From contig NBMB01000001.1 in the NCBI GenBank assembly GCA_002084765.1, positions 155,047-219,046 on the forward strand: 64,000 bases of DNA, given 5' to 3'. The translations under genes and the position numbers were made by a program. The notes beneath the pieces are model-generated. The model was given only the letters and a program-made list of their open reading frames with translations. It did no database searches and was not told the origin of the DNA. This DNA comes from Candidatus Cloacimonetes bacterium 4572_55 (GTDB lineage: Bacteria; 4572-55). Shown here piece by piece: positions 15,873 through 23,968 of this stretch. Numbering within the stretch: the stretch's first letter is position 1; every line of letters starts with the position of its first letter.

Positions 15873-16276
15873 CCGCTTTATCAGCAAATAGCGTAACTGT
15901 AAATCATAAGGTGGAACCACGAGCCTGAAAGTCGCCAGATTTCTTTTTTTTGCTCTATTTTTCCTTTGACAACTTCCCAATAATCGAATATCTTCCTGAA
16001 CTATTCATCATCATGGAATTCGATCCGCAGATTACGCGGATTATCGCAGATTAAGAATTGATAATTAAAGAGTTATATGGTGCCTTTGGCGGATTTTCAG
16101 GAAAATTGGATTTTTGCGCGCATGGCATTCAAAACCCTATTATAGCTCTTCTCCCTATTCTTTGTCTTTTGTGGTGAAGATTATTCAGGTTTAGATAGCT
16201 ATCTTACTTATTAGCGGAAAATATAAGCCTATTTGGTGATTTTTTATTGTTGACTCTTTAACTGAAAGGAAAAAAA
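15873..16276. other. Intergenic region with one dispersed repeat and one palindrome
   Basis: No gene is visible in this roughly 400-base AT-rich stretch between divergent genes. It holds a long copy of the dispersed CCGCAGATTACG repeat (16023-16080) and a perfect 12-bp palindrome AGATAGCTATCT (16193-16204), about 75 bases before the GYD gene, that could be an operator. Confidence 0.5.
16023..16080 (+). repeat. Dispersed intergenic repeat, long copy 1
   Basis: It begins TCCGCAGATTACGCGGATTA and continues through TCGCAGATTAAGAATTGATA to GAGTTATATGG. Nearly the same 58 bases occur inverted at 36611-36669, with about four differences. Shorter pieces occur at five other places in the window. Confidence 0.8.
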
Positions 16277-16579
16277 ATGTCCACTTATATTTTGGTGACC
16301 AAGCTGTCGTCTGAAAGTTTGGGCAATCTGGATGGGATTGAGGAGAACGGGACAAAATGGAAGAGAACCATTGAGGAAAAATGTCCGGAAGTTCGCTTCA
16401 TCTGTCATTACAGCATATTGGGACCTTACGATTTTCTGAGTATCTTTGAAGCTCCGAACGAGCAAGTCGCCTCAAAAGTGTCGCTGATTTCCATGTCATT
16501 TGGCGCGCAGAAGGCGGAAAGCTGGATAGCCATACCTTACCATGATTTTATTATGCAGATTCGCGACTTGACTGAATAA
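16277..16579 (+). CDS. GYD domain protein
   Basis: A 100-residue protein of the GYD family (dimeric alpha/beta-barrel-like fold). The name-giving motif appears as L-G-P-Y-D-F, in a sequence starting Y-I-L-V-T-K and ending with a beta strand. GYD proteins are small and of uncertain function. ATG 16277 follows GAAAGGAAAAAAA. The gene lies 68 bases upstream of the DUF1015 gene and begins a run of four same-strand genes that leads into serine synthesis. Confidence 0.8.
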   Translation: MSTYILVTKLSSESLGNLDGIEENGTKWKRTIEEKCPEVRFICHYSILGPYDFLSIFEAPNEQVASKVSLISMSFGAQKAESWIAIPYHDFIMQIRDLTE

Positions 16580-16647
16580 AGTGTCTAAAGTATCTAAAGT
16601 CCGGAGTGTCTAAAATTTATAAGTCATAATTACTTGAAGGAGGAGAA

Positions 16648-17913
16648 ATGGCAAAAATTAAACCGTTTCGTGGAGTGCGCCCTGCAAAAGAACTGGCTGA
16701 GAAGGTCGCGTCTCCGCCGTATGATGTGCTGAATTCCGTGGAAGCGAAAGAGATGGCGGGAGATAATCCGATCAGTTTCCTGCATGTAGTTAAACCGGAG
16801 ATTGATCTGCCGGATGATATCAGCCCATATGACGATCGGGTATATGCCAAGGCTGCTGAGAATTTTAAAAAACTGTTAGATGACCGCGTGATGCTGAGAG
16901 ATGATGCGCCCTATTTTTATCTATATGAACAAACTATGGACCATATCGTGCAAGTCGGTCTGGTAGCCGCGGCTTCGGTCGATGATTACGAACAAGATAT
17001 TATCAAAAAGCACGAGTTGACTCGAGCGAGTAAAGAACAAGATCGCACACGACATGTCGATACATTGGGCGCGAATACAGGACCGGTTTTCCTGACCTAT
17101 AAGGCGCAGCAGGAGATCGACGACATTGTCGAGGAATGGATCAAGCGAGAGCCGGTGAATGATTTTGTTGCGCCGGATAAAGTTCGCCACCGTTTTTGGG
17201 TGGTGGACGATCAGGCAATTATTGACGACTTAGCCGCGGCTTTTGAAAAAATCGGCTCCATGTATGTCTCGGACGGTCATCATCGGAGCGCGTCCGCCTG
17301 TAATGTGCGCAAGGTTCGCAAGGATAAGAATCCAACCCATAATGGTAGCGAGGCTTATAACTATTTTCTGACAGTGATTTTTCCGGATAATCAACTGCGC
17401 ATATTTGATTATAATCGGGTAGTAAAGGATCTGAACGGTCTTTCGTCGTCGGAATTTGTGGCCAAGATTCGCGAGAAATTTCTGCTTGAGGAATGGAAAA
17501 CCGGCGAGCCGTATAAACCGAAGGCGCGTCACAATTTCGGCGTATATTTTGACAATCAATGGTACAAAGCCACGGCGAAACCGGGCAGTTATGATGAATC
17601 CGATCCCATTGATCGGTTGGACGTTCAGATATTGCAGAAAAACGTGCTGGATTCAATCCTGAATATACGCGACCCCAGAACCGACAAGCGGATTGATTTT
17701 GTCGGCGGAATTCGGGGGTTGAAAGAGCTGGAGCGACGGGTGCATGAAGATGATTATACCGTGGCCTTTTCCTTGCACCCCACTTCGATCGAGGATTTGA
17801 TTAAAGTGGCGGACGCCGGGCTGATCATGCCGCCAAAATCGACATGGTTCGAGCCGAAGCTCCGAAGCGGTTTGGTTGCGCATCTGTTGGATTGCTCATT
17901 TTATCCTGAATAA
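16648..17913 (+). CDS. DUF1015 family protein
   Basis: A 421-residue member of DUF1015, recognisable by the opening A-K-I-K-P-F-R-G-V-R-P and P-P-Y-D-V, the central D-G-H-H-R segment (about residue 210) and the C-terminal M-P-P-K-S-T-W-F. The D-G-H-H motif suggests a metal or phosphate site, but no activity is established that I can name. The gene stands directly upstream of serA-like and serC genes, a neighbourhood this family often has, which points to serine or phosphoserine metabolism. The start has a very strong GAAGGAGGAG ribosome-binding site. Confidence 0.9.
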   Translation: MAKIKPFRGVRPAKELAEKVASPPYDVLNSVEAKEMAGDNPISFLHVVKPEIDLPDDISPYDDRVYAKAAENFKKLLDDRVMLRDDAPYFYLYEQTMDHIVQVGLVAAASVDDYEQDIIKKHELTRASKEQDRTRHVDTLGANTGPVFLTYKAQQEIDDIVEEWIKREPVNDFVAPDKVRHRFWVVDDQAIIDDLAAAFEKIGSMYVSDGHHRSASACNVRKVRKDKNPTHNGSEAYNYFLTVIFPDNQLRIFDYNRVVKDLNGLSSSEFVAKIREKFLLEEWKTGEPYKPKARHNFGVYFDNQWYKATAKPGSYDESDPIDRLDVQILQKNVLDSILNIRDPRTDKRIDFVGGIRGLKELERRVHEDDYTVAFSLHPTSIEDLIKVADAGLIMPPKSTWFEPKLRSGLVAHLLDCSFYPE

Positions 17914-17930
17914 ATTTGATTTTTCTTTTT

Positions 17931-17983
17931 AATTCTTTCGATTTTTTTTTGATTCTTTCGATTTTTTTTTGATTCTTTCGATT
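17931..17983 (+). repeat. Tandem repeat, 20 bp x about 2.7, with T tracts
   Basis: GATTCTTTCGATTTTTTTTT is repeated head to tail between the DUF1015 gene and the serA-like gene, ending just before the AAGGAG ribosome-binding site. Each unit carries nine or ten T, so the copy number is likely to vary. Confidence 0.8.
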
Positions 17984-17994
17984 AAGGAGTAACA

Positions 17995-18873
17995 ATGAAG
18001 ATCTTGATTTCCGACGCGTTTGATCCCTCATTACCAGGGAAATTGGAGCGATTTGGCGAAGTGACGACTGATAAAAGTCTGTTGCCGGAAGTGGATGTGG
18101 TGTTGATCCGAAGCAAGACCAAATGCACAAAAGATTATATGGATTCCGCGAAAAATCTCAAGCTGATCATTCGCGGCGGTGTGGGTCTGGATAATGTAGA
18201 CCGAGTGTATGCCAAAGAAAAGGGCATTGCAGTCTATAACACCGCGTCTGCCTCTGCGATCGCGGTGGCAGAGCTGGCGTTTGCCATGATGATTGCTGTC
18301 CCGAGTCATATTGTCAAGGCGCATAACAGCATGGCTGATGGCAAATGGATCAAAAAGCAACTGAAGCGTACCGAGTTGTTTGGAAAAACTCTCGGTCTTT
18401 TGGGAGTTGGGCATATTGGATCGGAAGTTGCCAAGCGAGCGGTTGCTTTTGGCATGAAGGTCGTCGCTTATGACCCGCTCTTCAAGGAGCATGCGCACGC
18501 GGTCATTGTCCATAGCGTAGAGGAAATGGTCAAAGACGCTGACTATATTTCGCTACACGTTCCATTAGTAGAAAGCACTAAGGAATTGATAAATAAAGAG
18601 TTGATCGAGAAGATGAAAGACGGAGTCGTGGTGATCAACACAGCCCGCGGCAAAATTGTCGTCGAGGAAGATATGGCAGAGGCTTTGAAGAACGGAAAGG
18701 TCAAGACTTATGCGACAGACGTATGGTATAGCGATCCTCCGGACTCCTCCTCTCCGATTCTATCTGCGCCCAACACGCTGCTTGCGCCCCATATCGGAGC
18801 GTCCTCAAAGGAGAATCTGCTCCGCATCGGCGATGTGATCGTGGATATTTTGGATAACTTTGTGAAGGAATAG
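17995..18873 (+). CDS. serA: D-3-phosphoglycerate dehydrogenase-like 2-hydroxyacid dehydrogenase
   Basis: A 292-residue NAD-dependent D-2-hydroxyacid dehydrogenase, the short form without the C-terminal ACT regulatory domain. The NAD site is L-G-V-G-H-I-G. R218 (N-T-A-R-G) and H266 (A-P-H-I-G-A) fill two of the three catalytic positions. The third, the Glu of the D-V-F-x-x-E-P motif, appears to be Asp (D-V-W-Y-S-D-P). With serC directly downstream, the likely step is 3-phosphoglycerate to 3-phosphohydroxypyruvate, the first step of serine synthesis. Lack of the ACT domain suggests no serine feedback through it. The start ATG follows AAGGAG. Confidence 0.88.
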   Translation: MKILISDAFDPSLPGKLERFGEVTTDKSLLPEVDVVLIRSKTKCTKDYMDSAKNLKLIIRGGVGLDNVDRVYAKEKGIAVYNTASASAIAVAELAFAMMIAVPSHIVKAHNSMADGKWIKKQLKRTELFGKTLGLLGVGHIGSEVAKRAVAFGMKVVAYDPLFKEHAHAVIVHSVEEMVKDADYISLHVPLVESTKELINKELIEKMKDGVVVINTARGKIVVEEDMAEALKNGKVKTYATDVWYSDPPDSSSPILSAPNTLLAPHIGASSKENLLRIGDVIVDILDNFVKE

Positions 18874-18887
18874 AAAGGCGATGTGTC

Positions 18888-18911
18888 GGGAACGTCGCTC
18901 TGAGGCGTTCC
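18888..18911 (+). other. Hairpin between serA-like gene and serC
   Basis: GGGAACG(T)CGC pairs with GGCGTTCCC around a short loop. There is no T run, so it looks like a processing or stabilising hairpin in the operon transcript rather than a terminator. Confidence 0.4.
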
Positions 18912-18972
18912 CAATTTAGATACTGTTGTTTGTAATAACTGGTTTACATATCATAAGAAGGAGAGTTAAGAA

Positions 18973-20058
18973 ATGGCGAGAATCTACAATTTCAGCGCGG
19001 GTCCCTCCACGCTTCCATTGCCCGTATTGGAGGAGATTCAGAACGATCTGTTGGATTATAAAGGCGTGGGCTTATCCATTATAGAGATGAGCCACCGCTC
19101 TAAGGACTATTCCGAGGTGCATCAGGAAGCCAAAAATCTGCTCCATGAGGTATTTGGCATTCCGAAAAATTATAAGATCATTTTTTGCACTGGCGGAGCG
19201 AGTATGCAGTTTGCCATGATCCCTATGAATTTTCTTCACCAGGGGAGTTGTGATTATATCGATACCGGCGCCTGGTCGGCAAAGGCGATAAAAGAGGCGA
19301 AAATTCAAGGAAAAGCGCATCGTGTCGCGGGGAGTTCGAAGGATACGAACTATAATTATATTCCCTCGCAGGATCAGCTTGATCTAGATCCGAACGCCCG
19401 TTTTGTCCATATCACGACGAATAACACGATCTTCGGCACCCAATACAAAAATCTGCCTGATACTGGCGGCGTTCCGTTGGTATGCGATATGTCATCCGAC
19501 ATTCTCTCAAAAAAGATGGATTTTGACTCTATTGGTATGATCTACGCGGGAGCGCAGAAGAATATGGGACCTGCGGGCGTCACAGTGGCCGCCATCCGCG
19601 AGGACATGCTGGAGAATCTGGCAGAGGGCCTGCCTTCTTTGCTCACGTATAAGACCTTTGTCAATAAAGATTCTCTTTTCAATACGCCTCCCTGTTTCGC
19701 GATCTACACAATTAAGCTTGTGTTGGAGTGGATTAAAAAAGTTGGCGGAATGGAAACCATACAAAAATGGAACGAGGAAAAGGGCGATCTGCTCTATGGT
19801 ATGATGGAGAAATACTCGGAATTTTATAACGGCACAACCGAGAAGGAGAGCCGCTCTTTAATGAACGTCACTCTTCGCCTGCCAAATGTAGAGCTTGAGA
19901 AAATTTTTATCGCTGACGCGACAAAAGCTGGATTTGGCGGACTCAAGGGACATCGATCCGTTGGAGGGATCAGGGTCTCTATGTACAACGCTATGCCTGT
20001 GGAAGGCGTCAAGAAATTGACCGAATTTATGGACGATTTTAGAAAGAAAAACTCGTAA
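18973..20058 (+). CDS. serC: Phosphoserine aminotransferase SerC
   Basis: A 361-residue class V aminotransferase that converts 3-phosphohydroxypyruvate and glutamate into O-phosphoserine and 2-oxoglutarate. Typical motifs are N-F-S-A-G-P-S at the start, E-M-S-H-R-S, the PLP lysine K196 in G-A-Q-K-N-M-G-P, and G-G-L-K-G-H-R near the end. The length is normal. The ATG is preceded by AGAAGGAGAG. It closes the serA-serC group, and a hairpin at 20108 probably ends the transcript. Confidence 0.96.
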   Translation: MARIYNFSAGPSTLPLPVLEEIQNDLLDYKGVGLSIIEMSHRSKDYSEVHQEAKNLLHEVFGIPKNYKIIFCTGGASMQFAMIPMNFLHQGSCDYIDTGAWSAKAIKEAKIQGKAHRVAGSSKDTNYNYIPSQDQLDLDPNARFVHITTNNTIFGTQYKNLPDTGGVPLVCDMSSDILSKKMDFDSIGMIYAGAQKNMGPAGVTVAAIREDMLENLAEGLPSLLTYKTFVNKDSLFNTPPCFAIYTIKLVLEWIKKVGGMETIQKWNEEKGDLLYGMMEKYSEFYNGTTEKESRSLMNVTLRLPNVELEKIFIADATKAGFGGLKGHRSVGGIRVSMYNAMPVEGVKKLTEFMDDFRKKNS

Positions 20059-20107
20059 ATTTCCGCGCCGAGAGATATTAACCGACTAAAATTTTCCAAC
20101 CGGATCG

Positions 20108-20138
20108 TAGCCCGTTGTGTATATAGCAACGGGCTATT
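20108..20138 (+). terminator. Probable terminator after serC
   Basis: A perfect 10-bp stem TAGCCCGTTG/CAACGGGCTA with a nine-to-eleven-base loop, followed by only three T. It lies 50 bases after the serC stop. Confidence 0.6.
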
Positions 20139-20379
20139 TCGCGTAGAATCTCTACTTTTTGAGTGAGTGCCTATAAAGTACTTGACATTTATCTACGAAA
20201 TGGAAATAATTAAATCCTCTCAAAAATGAACTATCAAAATCAAAAATCTGTCGAACAATTTGAGAACTTCCCATCTCTAACTTAGAACACAACTTAGACC
20301 TTAAGGAGTGCCGCTTAATTAATTTCTCGATTTGCCATGCTTCAAATTGTAAATTTATTTTTATCTAATGGAGATTTTT
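20139..20379. other. Leader region of the YfiR-TonB cluster
   Basis: After the serC hairpin this AT-rich stretch holds a good promoter (20182-20210) and about 160 bases of leader. No known riboswitch is recognised in the leader. A 19-codon ATG frame near 20227 has no ribosome-binding site and is not called. Confidence 0.4.
20182..20210 (+). promoter_or_regulatory. Promoter of the YfiR-TonB receptor cluster
   Basis: TTGACA (20182-20187), a 17-base spacer and AATAAT (20205-20210). The start of transcription would be near 20217. The following six genes are all on this strand with gaps of about 30-100 bases and no clear terminator until 28881. Confidence 0.65.
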
Positions 20380-20946
20380 ATGAGATGTATTTTAATTTTG
20401 ACTCTAATTATATCAGCCTGGACAGTCACTGTAATTGCCCAACCATTGGAAAGGATCATCCAATCCTTGCCGATATTTATTAGCTGTACAGGTGTAAAAG
20501 CGGTTGATGGGGTTCTCACTGTCGGAATTTTTAGCGACGAACTACTCCAAGTTGAGGAAGCGACTCTGCAGACACTCGAAAACATACGAGTTTGGAAGAA
20601 TGAGGGCATTATCAAAATTGTGGGCATTAAGAAAATAAAAGTTGTCGCTTTGAACTCTAACAATATTGTTGAATTCAAAGGGCAGGTTATCTGGATAATC
20701 GATGCCGAGGCGTCGCTTGAAAAACTCAAGAGGCATACAATGGAAGGTGTTTTCACCATCGGAGCGCAAAATGACAAATTCGTAGATTATCTGACGGCAA
20801 CTCAGCTCTATGAAAATAAAAGCGACAGGCCAGATGTTGAACGATGGCGATTGACACAATTGATTTTCAATTGTGAACTATCGCCCTTGAGAATTACAGG
20901 AAAACTTTCCAACAAAAATTATTTTGTCGAAAAAGGGTGCAACTAA
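20380..20946 (+). CDS. YfiR/DUF4154-like periplasmic protein, paralogue 1
   Basis: A 188-residue exported protein: signal peptide at 1-20 (M-R-C-I-L-I-L-T to V-I-A-Q), then a domain with L-T-V-G-I-F-S-D, Q-V-I-W-I-I-D and V-F-T-I-G-A-Q. The layout, with W-R-L-T and F-N-C near the end, resembles YfiR-type proteins (DUF4154), which sit in the periplasm and relay signals to inner-membrane partners. This match is by eye. The start ATG 20380 has GGAG six bases before it. The paralogues at 20980 and 26131 have exactly the same length and a conserved Cys in N-C-(E/D) plus a Cys next to the C terminus, suggesting a disulfide. Confidence 0.75.
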   Translation: MRCILILTLIISAWTVTVIAQPLERIIQSLPIFISCTGVKAVDGVLTVGIFSDELLQVEEATLQTLENIRVWKNEGIIKIVGIKKIKVVALNSNNIVEFKGQVIWIIDAEASLEKLKRHTMEGVFTIGAQNDKFVDYLTATQLYENKSDRPDVERWRLTQLIFNCELSPLRITGKLSNKNYFVEKGCN

Positions 20947-20979
20947 CTGTTTTGTTGTTTTTAACAAAAGGAATTTGTT

Positions 20980-21546
20980 TTGAAATATTTTATATCTTTA
21001 ATTTTGATATTATTAACTTGTTCAGACGCCATTTCTGCACCATCCTTAGAACGAATTATCCAAACATTGCCTGTTTTTGTGAGCTATTCCGGGGTCACAG
21101 CAGATGATGGCATATTAACAATTGGGGTTTTCAGCGACGAGTTGCCACAGGTTAAAAAATCAACTTTGGAAACCTTTGAGAATCTGAGAGTTTGGGGTCA
21201 CGAGGATGTTGTCAAATCTATTGGGAACAAAAAAATGATTGCTGTCGCTCTGAATGGCAATAACATTGCTGAATTTAGAGGACAGGTTATTTGGGTGATT
21301 GATGCAAAAGCTTCCTTGAGTAAAATTAAAAAGCATTCTGAAAATGGAGTTTTTACCATAGGGTCAAAAAATATCGAATTTGAGAAATATCTTTTTGCGA
21401 CCATGATCTTTGAGAATAAGAGCGATAGTCCTGAAATTAAAAGGTGGCGATTAACAAAATTTATTGTAAATTGCGACATATCACCTATCCGATTTTCAAA
21501 TAAAATAACTGGTAAAAAATACTTTTTGGGAAAAAAATGTGATTAA
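20980..21546 (+). CDS. YfiR/DUF4154-like periplasmic protein, paralogue 2
   Basis: A 188-residue tandem paralogue of the preceding gene, differing at many positions but keeping the opening S-L-E-R-I-I-Q-T-L-P, L-T-I-G-V-F-S-D, G-Q-V-I-W-V-I-D, G-V-F-T-I-G, E-N-K-S-D and both C-terminal cysteines. The signal peptide is M-K-Y-F-I-S-L-I-L-I to A-I-S-A. The start is TTG 20980 with AAAAGGAA about eight bases upstream. It directly precedes the first TonB-dependent receptor (65-base gap). Two tandem copies before one receptor suggest gene duplication. Confidence 0.75.
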   Translation: MKYFISLILILLTCSDAISAPSLERIIQTLPVFVSYSGVTADDGILTIGVFSDELPQVKKSTLETFENLRVWGHEDVVKSIGNKKMIAVALNGNNIAEFRGQVIWVIDAKASLSKIKKHSENGVFTIGSKNIEFEKYLFATMIFENKSDSPEIKRWRLTKFIVNCDISPIRFSNKITGKKYFLGKKCD

Positions 21547-21611
21547 AAGATGTCATTTTTATTTTTTGCGCGTTATGTAATAAATTTAATACTTTTAGAA
21601 GGAGTTTAAAA

Positions 21612-23867
21612 ATGTTTATTAGAAAAGTTTTTTTTTGTAATATGATCTTTATTTTCTTGTTTTCATTAGTTTTTGCGCCCCTTTCATTTTCCCAGGAATC
21701 CCAAGAAGAAGATTGGATGCAGGAGCCTTTGGATGATTTATTGGATACTTTATTGGATATTGATATAATAACGGCTTCCAAGCAGAAGCAGAAAGCATCC
21801 GACGCTCCGGCTACAGTTTACGTCGTTACCGAAAAGAGCATAAAAAACAGAGGTTATAATAATCTGGAGGATTTGCTGGAAGATATTCCAGGGATTGAGA
21901 TACAGAAAAAAGCACTCGAAAACACCTCAAATATCTATACGTTACGAGGAATACATGGCAGTGAAAAATTTGTCATTTTAATGGATGGTTTTCGCATTTC
22001 TTCTCCTACAGGCGATCCTCATGTGGTAGGAACAAATTTTTCTCTATCTAATGCCAAACGAGTCGAGGTGATTTTGGGACCGGCTTCCGCGATTTATGGG
22101 GCGGATGCTTTTAGCGGAATTGTCCATATTATTACAAAAACAGGGGATGAAGCGCAAGGAGGAAAAGTTACTGGCAGTTTCGGACAATTCAATACAACGG
22201 ATAATTCATTCATTTATGGTAATAAAATAGGGACTGATTTTTCTTATGTGCTTACAGGGCATGTTTATCATTCTGACGAGGCAAATTTCCCAGATATTTA
22301 TAAGGAAGAATTTTCCTGGTATAATGACGAATATCAAAATAATGGTAATATGCTCTCTTTTGGCGGTGTTGTAACTGTTGATGAGTTTTCAAGAGAATTT
22401 AAAATGCCAACAGATTCTTATTTTGCAAGCTTAAGGATAAATGCGGGGAATTTTGAATTTGGATATTCAAGGAATATGGAAGCCCATAGCCCCTCAGTTG
22501 GCAATAAACCCGAATACAGCATATACACAAAGGACGCGCAGGTAAAGGTTATTTTAGAATCATTATATGGTAAATATAGTCACACATTTAATGATAAGTG
22601 GGACTTGCAAACTTCTATTTCGAAATCTCATACAGAAACGGGTTCTGAAAGTAATTTTGTAAATGTTTATTCCGACTATAAGCAAGGATTCAAGTATCAT
22701 TTTAGTCAAAGCACCACAATCGAAGAGCAAATCACCTGCAAGATTTCTGAAAAAGTCTCTTTTATTGGCGGCGGATCCTTTGAAGATACAATGACTTTGC
22801 CTAAAACAGGGGATTTGCCATTTGAATACGATAAGGATGTTGCGGCTGACCTACAGGGTTTGTATTACCCTGGTTCAAATTTTACGGACAAGGATGGAAA
22901 CAGCCTAAAGATTTATCAGGATTTTTATTATCTGGAATATAAAAATTTGGGATCATATTTTCAATTACAGGCAAAAATAAAAAAACAAATTGAGGCGACT
23001 CTTGGCGCTAGATATGATTACAATACTCGCTATGGTTCGACTTTTAATCCCAGGGCGGGTCTTGTCGTTACGCCATTTGGTAAAATGAAGATTAAACTCC
23101 TGTACGGAGAGGCATATATCGCACCATCACCCCAAAAGGCATATCAACATTATGGAGCCTTTTATCCAGTTACAGACTCGACAGGAGCCATTACAGGGCT
23201 GGCTACCAGTTTTTTTCACCTGCCAAATCCGGACCTCGAGCCGGAAAAATTACGGTCATTCGAAGGAAATTTGTCATATTTTCTTATGGCTAATTTTATT
23301 GTTTCGGTTAATGGGTATTACAACAAAATTACAAATTTAATAAAATCTTATGCTCCTGATAATACCGGAAGAGATTCGTTTAAAGGTATTGATGTGGATT
23401 ATATTGAAACAGCAATTAATAAAGGCGAGGCTGTAACAAAAGGCGGGATAATTAAAGCCGAAGGGCTATTTAATCTGGGAATGAACACAACCATAACTTC
23501 TTATATTGCCTATTCTTATTCCGATGGGGATATAGATGGAAAAAAGCTGACTTTTAGCGCGGAGCATACGGTTAAGGCTGGAGGTGAGTTCAGTCACAAA
23601 CATTTTTCTATTTCTCCCCGACTCATTTATCGCTCGGAAAGCTACAATTCTGGCGGTGATAGCAGCGACGCTTATACACTCATTAATGTGTTTGCCAGGT
23701 ATTCTGACTTTGTTCATTTCAATATGATCAAGCCTTCTGTATTTGTCCGGGTAGATAACTTGACGAATCAGAAATATTATAATACAACCAGAGAAGGATT
23801 CAACCAATTTGGAGCAGTTCCGCAGAATCCCATCTGTGTGAGGGGCGGGGTCACCATGGAGTTTTGA
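21612..23867 (+). CDS. TonB-dependent outer-membrane receptor 1
   Basis: A 751-residue receptor: signal peptide (to about residue 27, ending L-S-F-S-Q), a short D/E-rich N-terminal stretch, the plug domain at about 50-170 (I-T-A-S-K-Q, T-L-R-G-I-H-G, V-E-V-I-L-G-P-A-S-A-I-Y-G-A-D-A) and a 22-strand-type barrel ending in aromatic F. It would import a scarce ligand with energy from TonB-ExbBD, which are not in the window. The ligand is unknown. The ribosome-binding site AGAAGGAG precedes ATG 21612. It is probably in one transcript with the YfiR-like genes. Confidence 0.92.
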   Translation: MFIRKVFFCNMIFIFLFSLVFAPLSFSQESQEEDWMQEPLDDLLDTLLDIDIITASKQKQKASDAPATVYVVTEKSIKNRGYNNLEDLLEDIPGIEIQKKALENTSNIYTLRGIHGSEKFVILMDGFRISSPTGDPHVVGTNFSLSNAKRVEVILGPASAIYGADAFSGIVHIITKTGDEAQGGKVTGSFGQFNTTDNSFIYGNKIGTDFSYVLTGHVYHSDEANFPDIYKEEFSWYNDEYQNNGNMLSFGGVVTVDEFSREFKMPTDSYFASLRINAGNFEFGYSRNMEAHSPSVGNKPEYSIYTKDAQVKVILESLYGKYSHTFNDKWDLQTSISKSHTETGSESNFVNVYSDYKQGFKYHFSQSTTIEEQITCKISEKVSFIGGGSFEDTMTLPKTGDLPFEYDKDVAADLQGLYYPGSNFTDKDGNSLKIYQDFYYLEYKNLGSYFQLQAKIKKQIEATLGARYDYNTRYGSTFNPRAGLVVTPFGKMKIKLLYGEAYIAPSPQKAYQHYGAFYPVTDSTGAITGLATSFFHLPNPDLEPEKLRSFEGNLSYFLMANFIVSVNGYYNKITNLIKSYAPDNTGRDSFKGIDVDYIETAINKGEAVTKGGIIKAEGLFNLGMNTTITSYIAYSYSDGDIDGKKLTFSAEHTVKAGGEFSHKHFSISPRLIYRSESYNSGGDSSDAYTLINVFARYSDFVHFNMIKPSVFVRVDNLTNQKYYNTTREGFNQFGAVPQNPICVRGGVTMEF

Positions 23868-23904
23868 TAAAATATCGCAACTGTGTAAAAAATGTGTTAT
23901 TAGC

Positions 23905-23920
23905 GGAAATTTAAATTTCC
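23905..23920. promoter_or_regulatory. Perfect 16-bp palindrome between two receptor genes
   Basis: GGAAATTTAAATTTCC is a complete inverted repeat with no spacer. It lies 37 bases after receptor 1 and 48 bases before the apparent start of receptor 2. It could be an operator; it is unlikely to be a terminator as it has no GC-rich core or T run. Confidence 0.35.
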
Positions 23921-23968
23921 AACTTAGAAATGAGAACTAAATAACGAACTAATAAAAGGAGTATTCCT

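Noticed and set aside
17931..17983. CRISPR-like array (20-bp repeats before serA-like gene)
   Set aside because: The units are contiguous, without unique spacers, and no cas gene is present; it is a simple tandem repeat.
20227..20286. 19-codon leader frame in front of the YfiR-TonB cluster
   Set aside because: No ribosome-binding site, no run of regulatory codons, and no attenuator hairpin after it.
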